A stretch of DNA of 27,431 nucleotides from Desulfobacterales bacterium (GCA_020345785.1 CP070771.1:67790-95220), one strand, 5' to 3'. Shown: positions 1 through 7,502, numbered from the stretch's first letter. Notes: generated by a model from the sequence alone, not told the origin. Numbers and translations: made by a program.

Positions 1-861
1 CCGATGCATATCGGCCATGAGTTTGTCGGCGTCATTGCCGAAATCGGCGACAACGTGCATGACTTTAAACCCGGCGATATCGTTTCCGGCGAGGGGCATC
101 TGGTCTGCGGACGCTGCCGCAATTGTTTAGCGGGGCGCCGCCACCTTTGCATGAAAACCAGCGGGGTGGGTGTGAATCGTCCTGGGGCCTTTGCCGAATA
201 TTTGAGGATTCCGGTGACCAACGTCTGGTACTGCGACCCCAATATTCCTCTGGACATTCTTTCCTGCTTTGATCCGCTGGGAAACGCGACCCACACAGCC
301 CTCTCCTTTGATGTGCTGGGTGAAGACGTTCTGATCACCGGTGCGGGACCCATTGGGTGTATGGCTGCCGCCATCGCCAAACATGCCGGTGCACGATATG
401 TCGTAGTGACCGATGTCAATCCCTATCGTTTGAAACTGGCCCAAAAAATGGGAGCTACCCTGGCCCTGGATGTTCGTCATAAAAAAATAGAGGATGCACA
501 GAAAAAATTGGGTATGAAAGAAGGCTTTGACGTGGGCATGGAAATGTCCGGCAATCCCGATGCGTTGCGCTCGATGCTGCCCAACATGTGCCACGGTGCC
601 AAGATAGCGCTGCTGGGAATCCTGCCACCGGCTACCGCCATTGACTGGGACTATGTCGTCTTCAACGGGCTGACTATCAAGGGAATCTACGGACGTGAAA
701 TGTACGAAACCTGGTATAAAATGACGGTCATGATCCAGACCGGACTGGATATCAATCCCGTCATTACCCATCGCTTCCACTATACCGAGTATGAGGAAGG
801 TTTTAAGGTGATGCGGTCGGGCAAGTCCGGCAAGGTTATTTTAAGCTGGGTGGATGACTAG
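1..861 (+). CDS. tdh: L-threonine 3-dehydrogenase, 5' end outside window
   Basis: Zinc-dependent medium-chain dehydrogenase that oxidises L-threonine to 2-amino-3-ketobutyrate with NAD+, the first step of threonine conversion to glycine and acetyl-CoA. About 286 residues are visible, and roughly the first 55-60 residues of the family are cut off by the window edge. Visible marks are the catalytic-zinc motif GHEFVG, the structural-zinc cysteine cluster (C-G-R-C-R-N-C ... C), the NAD-binding GAGPIG loop, GVGVNRPG, and the C-terminal KGIYGREM and [11 protein letters not shown] blocks typical of Tdh rather than other alcohol dehydrogenases. The open frame extends upstream of the first ATG, so that ATG is internal. 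The usual partner gene kbl is not downstream and could lie upstream. The stop is TAG at 859-861. Confidence 0.93.
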   Translation, partial: PMHIGHEFVGVIAEIGDNVHDFKPGDIVSGEGHLVCGRCRNCLAGRRHLCMKTSGVGVNRPGAFAEYLRIPVTNVWYCDPNIPLDILSCFDPLGNATHTALSFDVLGEDVLITGAGPIGCMAAAIAKHAGARYVVVTDVNPYRLKLAQKMGATLALDVRHKKIEDAQKKLGMKEGFDVGMEMSGNPDALRSMLPNMCHGAKIALLGILPPATAIDWDYVVFNGLTIKGIYGREMYETWYKMTVMIQTGLDINPVITHRFHYTEYEEGFKVMRSGKSGKVILSWVDD

Positions 862-864
862 GCG

Positions 865-937
865 CTTAGCAGTGCGGTATTGAAAATCCCGCCTGCAATG
901 CCAGGCACGAGCGGGCAGGTTGTTGTCGATTGCTAAG
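865..937 (+). other. Long stem-loop downstream of tdh
   Basis: CTTAGCA (865-871) pairs perfectly with TGCTAAG (931-937) and encloses GC-rich arms that can form CCTGC/GCAGG and CCGC/GCGG stems. It starts just 3 nt after the tdh stop, so it may act as a 3' mRNA end structure. No T run follows, so a classic intrinsic terminator is not supported. Confidence 0.4.
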
Positions 938-1008
938 AGAGGTTTCAGGTGTCAGGTTTCTGGTGTCAGCGGCGCTTCAAGAGCCAGTTTGATCGATAAA
1001 ATAAACTA

Positions 1009-1263
1009 TCGAACATCGAACGTCCAACTTTGAACATACAATATTGATGGCGCTGCGCTTTTTCTATTAAATTATACGAAAAACATCCTACAGCAAGCTC
1101 CCCTCGACATGCTCGGGGCCTGCGCTTGTCGAAGGCAGCCGAGCGAATCCTTCATGGCAGATCCGCCAGCGGCGGACCGCAGGATCGATTCGCCCTGCTT
1201 GTTATTTTTTTAAATTGACAAAATTCCTTATTCGATGTTGGTCGTTGGACGTTCGATGTTCGA
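1009..1263. repeat. Perfect 20-bp inverted repeat pair
   Basis: Left arm 1009-1028 (TCGAACATCGAACGTCCAAC) is the exact reverse complement of right arm 1244-1263. Related degenerate words (GTTGGTCGTTGGAC, CGACGTTCAAA) flank the right arm. The arms are 215 bp apart and enclose no transposase, so this looks like a dispersed intergenic repeat rather than insertion sequence ends. Confidence 0.75.
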
Positions 1264-1438
1264 CGTTCAAACTTTTCACTATTTCGAACACTTGAAGTTT
1301 CATAAGAGGTTTCACGTGTCAGTCCATTGCCGTCGCAATGCCCAATTTGATCAACTGAAACCCATTCAAATGACCTTTTGATAAATTTGTAATCCTGCGC
1401 CGTCACTTAGCCCAAGACTCGTCTCGGAAGGATCACTT

Positions 1439-2605
1439 TTACTTTTTCCTATGAAAATCGACAATTTCTGCGACGGCTTCTATGGCAGCTCTGATGTGGT
1501 CCTCCGTATTGAAAGGGCCGATACCCATCCGGACCGATCCTCCGATCTTATCGGTACCCAGTTGTTCGTGCACCAGGGGCGCGCAGTGCAGCCCTGTGCG
1601 GCAGGCAATATTATACTCGCCGTCCAGGAGGGTGCCCGTATCGAGGGCTTCCATTCCGTCGATATTGAAGGCGACGACTGCGATATGATCACTAAGATCC
1701 TCCTGACAATATAGTGACACGCCTTCCAGTTCGCCGAGCCCGTCTACCAGCATACGGGCCAGATTCATTTCATGCCGATGGATGTTATCGATACCTTTGC
1801 CCTCGATCCACTTCAGACCGGCGTGCAGTCCGGCAATGCCCATGACATTGCCGGTACCGTACTCAAGTCGATAGGGATACTCGTCCAGGTGCAAGCGATC
1901 GCCCGACCGAACCCCCGTTCCGCCGGCACGGGTATGCCGAATCTCGATTCCCTCCCTGACATAAAGTCCCCCGATGCCGGTCGGCCCCAACAGGGATTTG
2001 TGGCCGGTAAAGGCCACAATATCAACGTTTAATTTATCGATGTCGATCGGTACCTTCCCGGCGGACTGAGAGGCATCAATGGCAAACGGAACACCCTGCT
2101 CGCGGCAGATGCGCCCGATCGTCCCGATCGGTTGAAGCGTTCCGATGACATTGGAGGCATGGTTTGCAATGACCAGACGGGTATTGGACTTGATCTTTTG
2201 CTTGATATCGTCCGGGTCCACAAATCCGTTGGCATCGAAAGGAGCGTAGTCAATCTCGACCCCGTTGAATTTGTTCTGGTGATAGAGGGGCCGCAGGACG
2301 GAATTGTGCTCAAGCGTTGTTGTGACGGCATGATCGCCCCGTTGCAGCATCCCGAAAATTATAAGGTTAAGGGCGTCGGTGGAGTTATACGAAAAGCACA
2401 GCCGATTGGGATCATGGCCACTAAAAAAGTCGGCCAGCATCCTGCGGGTGTTGTCCACCAATGCCCCGGTTTGCATGCAGAGGTCATAGCCGGAACGTCC
2501 CGGGTTGACCCCGAAGTTACGGTAAAACGAATCCATAAAAGTATACACTTCATTCGGTTTGGGATACGAGGTGGCGCCATTGTCAAGATATATCAAGTTT
2601 TCCAT
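1439..2605 (-). CDS. Cysteine desulfurase family protein (class V aminotransferase fold)
   Basis: A 388-residue PLP enzyme of the cysteine desulfurase / selenocysteine lyase group, expected to release sulfur (or selenium) from cysteine (or selenocysteine) in the cytoplasm. It begins with the family-typical YLDNGATS. H100 (LEHNS) stacks on the cofactor, D177 lies in AIDASQ, and the PLP-binding lysine is K203 in TGHKSLLGP. The persulfide-carrying position is probably C341 in CRTGLHCAP. Length is normal. The RCRTGLHCAP form and full length suggest the stand-alone desulfurase-like subfamily rather than IscS or SufS; no iscU, sufE or sufU homologue is adjacent. The ATG at 2605 has GGAG eight bases upstream on the minus strand. 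Whether it handles sulfur or selenium cannot be decided from sequence; this matters because of the possible selenoprotein 7 kb away. Confidence 0.85.
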   Translation of the reverse strand: MENLIYLDNGATSYPKPNEVYTFMDSFYRNFGVNPGRSGYDLCMQTGALVDNTRRMLADFFSGHDPNRLCFSYNSTDALNLIIFGMLQRGDHAVTTTLEHNSVLRPLYHQNKFNGVEIDYAPFDANGFVDPDDIKQKIKSNTRLVIANHASNVIGTLQPIGTIGRICREQGVPFAIDASQSAGKVPIDIDKLNVDIVAFTGHKSLLGPTGIGGLYVREGIEIRHTRAGGTGVRSGDRLHLDEYPYRLEYGTGNVMGIAGLHAGLKWIEGKGIDNIHRHEMNLARMLVDGLGELEGVSLYCQEDLSDHIAVVAFNIDGMEALDTGTLLDGEYNIACRTGLHCAPLVHEQLGTDKIGGSVRMGIGPFNTEDHIRAAIEAVAEIVDFHRKK

Positions 2606-2647
2606 TACAGAAACTCCAGGTTTTAGTAAAGATCATGTTCGGTTTAC

Positions 2648-2778
2648 CGCCCGGCTTCCGTCTCCGCTTCCAGCCCGACTCCGTCCGTCAGGGGACTGCT
2701 CCCCGCAGGACAGGGTCGACTATCTGGTTTCCGGCTCGTAGCGCCTACAGCCCGAAAAGAGGGAGGACCGGGTTTTTT
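2648..2778 (+). ncRNA. Candidate three-way-junction RNA ending in a T run
   Basis: This GC-rich gap between divergent genes folds as a closed structure. P1 pairs CCCGGCTTCC (2650-2659) with GGAGG-A-CCGGG (2762-2772), with one bulged A. P2 is a rod closed by CGACTC/GGGTCG (2676-2681/2713-2718) with inner GTCC/GGAC and GGGG/CCCC (2691-2694/2701-2704). P3 is GGCT-C-GTAG, loop CGC, CTAC-AGCC (2733-2752). Six T residues (2773-2778) directly follow P1, which favours plus-strand transcription and intrinsic termination. No known family was recognised, and 4.5S and tRNA-Sec signatures are absent. On the minus strand it would instead be the leader of the desulfurase gene, but without a T run. The promoter is uncertain. 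Confidence 0.45.
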
Positions 2779-2885
2779 ACGTTTGATTAAAGTTGGGTAA
2801 CATATGTAAATCCTCACAATTTTGCAAGAACAAATAATTAGAAATTTGGCTTTACTTTGAAACATCTATATCGGATAATAATTGA

Positions 2886-3977
2886 ATGAATTCAAATCAT
2901 TCTAAAAAATTCGGGCATCTACTGGTTGATTTCATTAATGCCGACAGTACCGAAAAGGCGCTCCATTCCTTTCTTTATAATCTTCAGCAACACTTCTCTT
3001 TTTCAACGGATTTTTATGAAAGGATAAAGAATCTGTTTCCATCCATCAATATCTTTGCCGCCTCCCTGAATAATGACGAATATAGGCTCTTGGAATTGAT
3101 ATTAATGAAAAAAGGGATCGTTGAAAAGCTGAATGACCAGTTCAAATTAATCAACTACAGTATCGAAAATTATGATCCGTTTTCCAGGACGATCAGTCTG
3201 ATAAGCCTTGAATGGAATCGTGATTCGGCCGGCAAGGAGGAGAAGGAAGGACAAATGGGTGCGCCTGAACCGGACGGCGGCGGTTTTTTGCAGACGTTAA
3301 ACCTGCTGGGACTTTCGATCGTTGATGGGCCTGTCAGCATAAAGGTCGACGCCATCAGAAGCGAAATCGAAGAACTCTTGGGACCGCTGGCGGCAGGTCA
3401 AATTAACAATCTTATCGAAGCGGGACATGCTATCGAAGAATTGATTCGCGGACTACCCGCCAGAAAATATGAAGCACTGCAATCCCTGGCAGAAGAACAT
3501 CGGGAGCTTATAAATTTTCATAAAAAAGTCGGCGGTATTCAATCCGACTGCGAAGAGACCCTAAGAATGCTTATGGGCGGAAGGCCTTATCATGATATTC
3601 CTCCTCTCATTGCATTCCTGGAAAAATACAACACGGCTGAATATCAACGATTAATTATTGCCGATAACAATCGCCTGGTGGCTGTATTCCCAATCGACGA
3701 ACGCAAATATTTTGCAATCAGGGAAATAGAGGGTTGGCTGGACGCATTGCAAAAAGTCATTGCCTATTGCCTGATTGAATTTTTGAAATCTGCAAAAAAC
3801 ATAAATTATCTAAAAAAATGCCGGGCGTGCAGCCGTTATTTCATCGCTCGCCAGCCCAAAAGACAAAAGTTTTGCCGTAAAGCGTGTCGCGAAAAGCGGC
3901 AGCCGCCCGCCATATCAACACCGTATACCGAAGTAAAGAATCCTGACCCAAAGGCCCTGCCTCTAAGAGGGGTTTGA
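2886..3977 (+). CDS. Hypothetical protein with C-terminal zinc-finger-like motif
   Basis: A 363-residue protein not recognised. The N-terminal 200 residues or so are charged and predicted mostly helical, with no signal peptide or membrane segment. The distinctive part is the C-terminus, where KKCRACSRYF...KFCRKACREK gives a C-x2-C-x14-C-x3-C arrangement embedded in Arg/Lys, resembling the treble-clef style zinc ribbons at the ends of CGNR-type regulators. A nucleic-acid-binding or regulatory role is an inference from that motif alone. The ATG at 2886 follows an AT-rich leader with no strong ribosome binding site. It is transcribed alone; the next gene begins some 400 bp downstream after a separate promoter. 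AT content is higher than in the nuo genes, which could reflect a different origin. Confidence 0.7.
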   Translation: MNSNHSKKFGHLLVDFINADSTEKALHSFLYNLQQHFSFSTDFYERIKNLFPSINIFAASLNNDEYRLLELILMKKGIVEKLNDQFKLINYSIENYDPFSRTISLISLEWNRDSAGKEEKEGQMGAPEPDGGGFLQTLNLLGLSIVDGPVSIKVDAIRSEIEELLGPLAAGQINNLIEAGHAIEELIRGLPARKYEALQSLAEEHRELINFHKKVGGIQSDCEETLRMLMGGRPYHDIPPLIAFLEKYNTAEYQRLIIADNNRLVAVFPIDERKYFAIREIEGWLDALQKVIAYCLIEFLKSAKNINYLKKCRACSRYFIARQPKRQKFCRKACREKRQPPAISTPYTEVKNPDPKALPLRGV

Positions 3978-3996
3978 CTTCACCGGCCAATTTAAT

Positions 3997-4026
3997 TTGA
4001 CATATTTCTTAAATTCCCGTTATATA
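3997..4026 (+). promoter_or_regulatory. Sigma70-type promoter upstream of structured RNA
   Basis: A perfect -35 box TTGACA (3997-4002) is followed by 17 bp and TTATAT (4020-4025), or by 18 bp and TATATA (4021-4026). Transcription would start near 4031-4033, at the first base of the hairpin-rich segment. It lies 20 bp after the stop of the preceding gene. Confidence 0.6.
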
Positions 4027-4030
4027 ACAT

Positions 4031-4300
4031 GAGCCGGACGAACCGGTCATAACGCACCGGAGAGCCCGCTCCCGAGGTTGGAGCAAAGCGGAAATCCCGA
4101 TGTGACGGGGAACCCGGCAGGTGAACATTGCAGTAACTTGTGATAGCTCGCTGCAGCCTGTTTGAATAATGGGTCGATAATCGAAATAGGCCCAATCAGC
4201 GACCACCAGCAGAGCTGGGGGTACAAGGAAGGCCCCTGGAAGGGGCCGGAACCACCTCCATTTATAGGCCAGCGGCATGGTGTAAGTTTAGACTACCAAA
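4031..4300 (+). ncRNA. Multi-hairpin structured RNA of unknown family
   Basis: About 270 nt with no good ORF but many consecutive stems. These are CCGGT/ACCGG (4043-4060), GCTCC/GGAGC with a 7-nt loop (4068-4084), a CCC/GGG hairpin (4095-4111), CAGG...GCAG/CTGC..CCTG (4118-4160), ACCACCAGC-AGA-GCTGGGGGT with one mismatch (4202-4222), and a perfect 7-bp GGCCCCT-GGA-AGGGGCC (4231-4247). The 3' limit is uncertain. It could be a stand-alone regulatory RNA, a long leader of the PAS gene, or the 5' domain-I portion of a decayed group II intron; the style of the sequence hints at the last, but no domain V or reverse transcriptase is present. RNase P, tmRNA, 4.5S and common riboswitch motifs were looked for and not found. 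Confidence 0.5.
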
Positions 4301-4339
4301 AAATACTTTCGCGGGAACGCCAAAACCTTTTCAATTCTC

Positions 4340-4359
4340 ATCCCGCGATAGAGCGGGAT
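4340..4359 (+). other. 7-bp hairpin at the 5' end of the PAS gene
   Basis: ATCCCGC (4340-4346), loop GATAGA, GCGGGAT (4353-4359) is a perfect palindrome. It ends just upstream of the ribosome binding site of the PAS ORF and has no T run. It could influence translation or be the remnant of a repeat. Confidence 0.4.
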
Positions 4360-4382
4360 GGCTTGTGAATGGAGTCAGGAAG

Positions 4383-4931
4383 GTGAAGAAAGTGACCTCA
4401 ACGTCCTCTAAAGGTAAATCTGCCAATAAGCCAAAGCCGTCTCCTACAACAAACAGAGCCTTGAATATGGCCAAAGTGGCGCTGCGGGAAGTTGAAGAAA
4501 AAGTCCAGGCGATCATTGATAATATCGAAGACGGTTATTACGAGGTGGACCTGGCCGGAAATTTCACGTTTTTCAACAACGCCATGGCCAAAATTACCGG
4601 CTATGCCCGCGATGAATTAATGGGAATGAATAACCGCAAAATCATGGACGAATATACCGCCCGGCAGGTTTATAAAATTTTTAACAAGGTCTATCAAACC
4701 GGTATGGCAACCAAGGCGTTTGACTGGGAACTGACAACAAAAGACGGTTCCAGACGCATCATCGAAGTATCGGTTACCTTGAAAAAAGATCTGAATGCCA
4801 ATCCGATCGGCTTTATGGGAATCGCCCGCGATATCACCGAACGCCGAAGGTATGTCGAAACCCTGGAAGCCAGGGAAAAAGAACTGGAGAACAAAACCAG
4901 CCTCAGACCCCACCTGTTGTCCCTCGGCTAG
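4383..4931 (+). CDS. PAS-domain protein, probably truncated sensor
   Basis: One PAS domain occupies most of the protein: AIIDNIEDGYYEVDL starts it, NNAMAKITGYARDELMG is the central block, and GFMGIARDITERR is the usual PAS/PAC end. It is followed by a short coiled segment (ETLEAREKELENK) where related proteins continue into a helical linker and a LuxR-type, histidine kinase or GGDEF output domain. Here the frame runs into an unrelated tail (SLRPHLLSLG) and stops, so the output domain is missing. I prefer the GTG at 4383 because GGAG lies eight bases upstream; an in-frame GTG at 4365 is also possible. The broken end abuts a repeat-filled gap, which suggests the 3' part was lost. It may still act as a free PAS protein beside the response regulator downstream. 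Confidence 0.65.
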   Translation: MKKVTSTSSKGKSANKPKPSPTTNRALNMAKVALREVEEKVQAIIDNIEDGYYEVDLAGNFTFFNNAMAKITGYARDELMGMNNRKIMDEYTARQVYKIFNKVYQTGMATKAFDWELTTKDGSRRIIEVSVTLKKDLNANPIGFMGIARDITERRRYVETLEAREKELENKTSLRPHLLSLG

Positions 4932-5288
4932 ACTATTGAATATTGAAGAATGAAGATTGACGATTTATGGCATGCTGTCGATTTCAAATTTAGGCACCAG
5001 ATATTCTTAAATGAGCCACTATTGCAGTCAATTCTTCAGTGTTCAATATTTCCAGACATACAATTGTGTAGCGATTAGACCAAATCCTGAAATAAAAACG
5101 ACAGAATACCTTAAATATTCAATCTTAAATATTCAATCTTCAATGATCACCTCCCCGTAGACCGTCTAAGTGATTTTTACGTGATTTAAGGGGGTTGACC
5201 TTACCGTCATTAACGGTTTTAGTGTAACCTGTCAGAAATAACGTCTGTTGTTTTTCAGAAGGGATTAATTTGCAGAAAGGCGGCGGCA
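4932..5288. repeat. 357-bp repeat-rich gap with a 14-bp tandem repeat
   Basis: TTAAATATTCAATC occurs twice in perfect tandem (5111-5124 and 5125-5138). Inverse-sense relatives (TTGAATATTGAAGAATGAAGATTGA) begin at 4935, straight after the PAS stop, and further relatives occur around 5030-5050. No gene is seen. The last 70 bp before the response regulator are free of repeats and could hold its promoter, but no clear -35/-10 pair stands out. Confidence 0.6.
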
Positions 5289-5744
5289 ATGGATGCATTC
5301 AAAAAGCTGACAGATTTAAAGACCCTGCTCATCGACGATAACGAAATAATCCGTGATACCCTGACAATGGTTTTTGCATATAAAAAATGCTTTATTAAGG
5401 CGGTCGCAAGCGCCGAGGAAGGGTTGTGCGCCCTTGAAGGGGAGCGCTTTGATATCATCATCTGTGATTTCAGGTTACCCGGCATCAATGGGACTGAGTT
5501 TTTCAGGCGCGTGATGGCTTCTTACCCGAACACCGTACGGATGATTCTCATTTCCGGTTATGCAGGCGAAAATGAGGTTGCTGAGGCTCTTGAAATGGGC
5601 GTGGATGCATTCATTAAAAAGCCCTTCTCACTTTTTGCTTTGCTGGAACAATTGAAACCACTGGTAGAAAAATACCGGGCCGCAAAACACGATCACCATC
5701 ATCCATCCAAAAAAAAACCACAATTAAAATCAAAAAGCAGATGA
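5289..5744 (+). CDS. Single-domain response regulator (receiver only)
   Basis: A CheY-like receiver of 151 residues, expected to take phosphate from a histidine kinase and signal through protein contacts. Acidic pocket D16-D17, phosphoacceptor D60 (IIICDFRLPG), switch S89 (ILISGY) and conserved K111 (IKKPF) are all present, so phosphorylation should be possible. After the receiver comes only a short His- and Lys-rich tail (about 20 residues) with no DNA-binding or enzymatic domain. The start ATG follows AAAGGCGGC. No kinase gene is in the window; the nearest signalling gene is the PAS fragment upstream, which lacks a kinase domain, so the pair could be what is left of a larger system. Confidence 0.88.
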   Translation: MDAFKKLTDLKTLLIDDNEIIRDTLTMVFAYKKCFIKAVASAEEGLCALEGERFDIIICDFRLPGINGTEFFRRVMASYPNTVRMILISGYAGENEVAEALEMGVDAFIKKPFSLFALLEQLKPLVEKYRAAKHDHHHPSKKKPQLKSKSR

Positions 5745-5778
5745 TTAAAGGCACGGACTCAAACGTTTCTTCAGCCTA

Positions 5779-6513
5779 TTACCAGGGTATCGGCTGACGA
5801 TCGCGGAAAAAGCCGCCGGTGGGCCCGCCATCCGACAGCGTGGCCAGCCATACCGGGGTATCAGCGCCCTGCTCCGGCGACAGCGGTGCCTGATTTCCGC
5901 CCATATCCGTGCGCACCCATCCCGGGCAGGCGGAATTAATCAGAATGTTGGTGCCGCGCATCTCCGCTGCAAGCAAAACTGTAATTCCGTTGAGCACTGT
6001 TTTTGACAGACGGTAGGCGGGTGAGCGGACTTCGGCATGAGGAGAATCCGGACTGGCAATATCGGTCAAAGATCCCAGGGTGCTGGATATGTTGACGATG
6101 CGGCCGTAGTTGTTGGCTTTCATCAGGGGAATGCAGGTCTGGCTCAGGAGCAAAGGGCCAAAGGCGTTGGTCTCGAGCGTATTTTGAAAAATTGTGATAT
6201 TCAACTCTCTGATGCCGGCCTGTGAATCAATCATGATGCCGGCGTTATTGACTAGAATATCCAGCCGCTTAAACTCATCTTTGATCCTGCCGACGGCGGC
6301 CTGAATGGACAGAGAATCCGTTACATCGAGGAGAATGGAGCGCAAATCCAGGCCATGGGACATCAATTTTTCCTGCGCTTTTAAACCTTTCTCCCGGTCG
6401 CGGGCACCAATCAATACGGTTGTTTCCCTGATCGCAAGTTGGCGGGCAATCTCAAATCCGATGCCCTTGCTGGCACCGGTTACCAAAGCAACCCGTTTTT
6501 TTGAATCGTGCAT
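5779..6513 (-). CDS. SDR-family NAD(P)-dependent oxidoreductase
   Basis: A 244-residue classical short-chain dehydrogenase/reductase. The cofactor motif TGASKGIG is at 12-19, D63-V64 precede the adenine pocket, NNAG is at 89-92, catalytic Ser is near 143-144 (NISST), and Y167xxxK171 completes the active site. The sequence after the catalytic site (PGWVRTDMGG) and the C-terminal GGFFRDRQPIPW resemble carbonyl-reductase-like SDRs. The substrate cannot be told from sequence. The ATG at 6513 has AGGAG upstream on the minus strand. It faces the response regulator gene convergently across about 35 bp and follows the HAD gene on the same strand after 281 bp. Confidence 0.88.
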   Translation of the reverse strand: MHDSKKRVALVTGASKGIGFEIARQLAIRETTVLIGARDREKGLKAQEKLMSHGLDLRSILLDVTDSLSIQAAVGRIKDEFKRLDILVNNAGIMIDSQAGIRELNITIFQNTLETNAFGPLLLSQTCIPLMKANNYGRIVNISSTLGSLTDIASPDSPHAEVRSPAYRLSKTVLNGITVLLAAEMRGTNILINSACPGWVRTDMGGNQAPLSPEQGADTPVWLATLSDGGPTGGFFRDRQPIPW

Positions 6514-6590
6514 GCCATCTTACTCCTGATAAAATTTAAGGTTTTCCCGTTACAGCGGAAGTACTTATCGGTGGTCCAAACTTAAACGAT

Positions 6591-6652
6591 GTCGGTGGCA
6601 TATGATAGAGATAGGTCCGCTGGGTTTCGATCCCAGCTTCGAGCACACCGAC
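6591..6652. other. Imperfect cruciform with tRNA T-arm-like hairpin
   Basis: GTCGGTG (6591-6597) pairs with CACCGAC (6646-6652). Inside is CTGGG-TTTCGAT-CCCAG (6620-6636), a 5-bp stem with a 7-nt loop that imitates a tRNA T arm. There are no D or anticodon arms and a 9-nt gap separates the inner and outer stems, so it is not a tRNA. It may be a transcript-end structure of the HAD gene or a tRNA-derived relic. Confidence 0.35.
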
Positions 6653-6794
6653 GGTTTGGAACATTTGAATTTCAGCTATTAGCTATTGTTTCGGATTTCG
6701 TGCTCCGGATTTATAACCATTGGCATCATTATGCAGCGCCAATTACCTCTGACCCGGCCCAGATGGCCAGAATTTCTGCACTGCATTAGACAAA

Positions 6795-7502
6795 TTAATA
6801 AGGATGGATGGAATCGAGGTCAAGCAATTGCTCCAGGCTTGTGATTACGGGCACAGGCGTTTGAATCTCCGGCCAGTTGCGGCGCACGCTGTGATGTTGC
6901 AGCCATATGGGATGCAATCCGGCATCCCGCGCCCCGCAAATGTCGATGCGATAGTCATCCCCTACATAAACCGCCTCTGAGGCTTTAATTTGAAGTTTCT
7001 CAAGACATATACGGAAAGGTTCCGCATCTGGTTTGGGAGGAATTCCGCCTTCACCGGCCACGATGATTACACTAAAATATTTGTCGAGTTCAGGGAATAA
7101 ACTGATGCGATGGTTGCCGGCCGTTTTCTGCCCCTGGGTGTTGGTAATCAACGCAACCTTATATTTTTTGTTAAGGGAGTCGAGCACCTGCCGTGCCTCG
7201 GGAAACAGAGATGTGCGCGTCTTCACCGTTTCCCAGTATTCGGCTTCCCACATATCAAGCGATTTTTCATCCGGCGCGAGACAGTAGTAAAAATAAATTT
7301 CATGAAACAGTGATTTTCTCGAAAAATTGGATTGCTCGTGAAACGCCTTTCGCAGTCGCCGGTAGACATTCATAAAATCTTCCCGGATCGTGAGGCCAAG
7401 ATTTGAAAAAAGCTTGTCCTGGGCCTTCTTTTCGGCCGTGCGAAAACCGTTGGCCGAATCCACCAGGGTCTGTCCGAAATCGAAAATAATTGCTTTGATC
7501 AT
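6795..7502 (-). CDS. HAD-superfamily hydrolase
   Basis: A 235-residue haloacid-dehalogenase-like hydrolase with a helical cap inserted after motif I. Motif I is FDFGQTL with nucleophile D8; motif II is ITNTQG, motif III is the KPDAEPF lysine, and motif IV is GDDYRIDICGA. The residue two after the nucleophile is Gly rather than the usual Asp acid/base, as in some HAD subgroups that are not standard phosphatases, so activity is uncertain. YVGDDYRIDICGARDAGL is typical of the REG-2/phosphoglycolate-phosphatase-like branch. The ATG start has only a weak ribosome binding site. It lies between the SDR and the EamA transporter on the same strand, but the gaps of more than 200 bp do not indicate a tight operon. 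Confidence 0.85.
   Translation of the reverse strand: MIKAIIFDFGQTLVDSANGFRTAEKKAQDKLFSNLGLTIREDFMNVYRRLRKAFHEQSNFSRKSLFHEIYFYYCLAPDEKSLDMWEAEYWETVKTRTSLFPEARQVLDSLNKKYKVALITNTQGQKTAGNHRISLFPELDKYFSVIIVAGEGGIPPKPDAEPFRICLEKLQIKASEAVYVGDDYRIDICGARDAGLHPIWLQHHSVRRNWPEIQTPVPVITSLEQLLDLDSIHPY

Larger units (their letters stand above)
862..1438. repeat. 577-bp gene-free gap filled with short repeats and palindromes
   Basis: No convincing gene is present. The gap holds four elements. (1) Two overlapping copies of GGTTTC(A/T)GGTGTCAG at 941-955 and 955-969, with a one-mismatch copy at 1308-1322; an exact inverted copy lies far away at 10752-10766. (2) A perfect 20-bp inverted repeat at 1009-1028 and 1244-1263. 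(3) A compound hairpin with outer arms GCGAATC (1143-1149) and GATTCGC (1187-1193) and inner arms TCCGCC/GGCGGA (1162-1176). (4) A CCCCTCGA...CTCGGGG palindrome near 1100. An 84-codon minus-strand ORF across this area (1152-1406) translates the repeats and is not considered a gene. Confidence 0.7.

Noticed and set aside
1152..1406. 84-codon minus-strand ORF with SNVQRPTSN-like sequence
   Set aside because: It translates intergenic repeats and has no ribosome binding site or codon bias.
6620..6636. tRNA T-arm-like hairpin
   Set aside because: No D arm, no anticodon arm and no acceptor stem in register; it does not make a tRNA, including tRNA-Sec.
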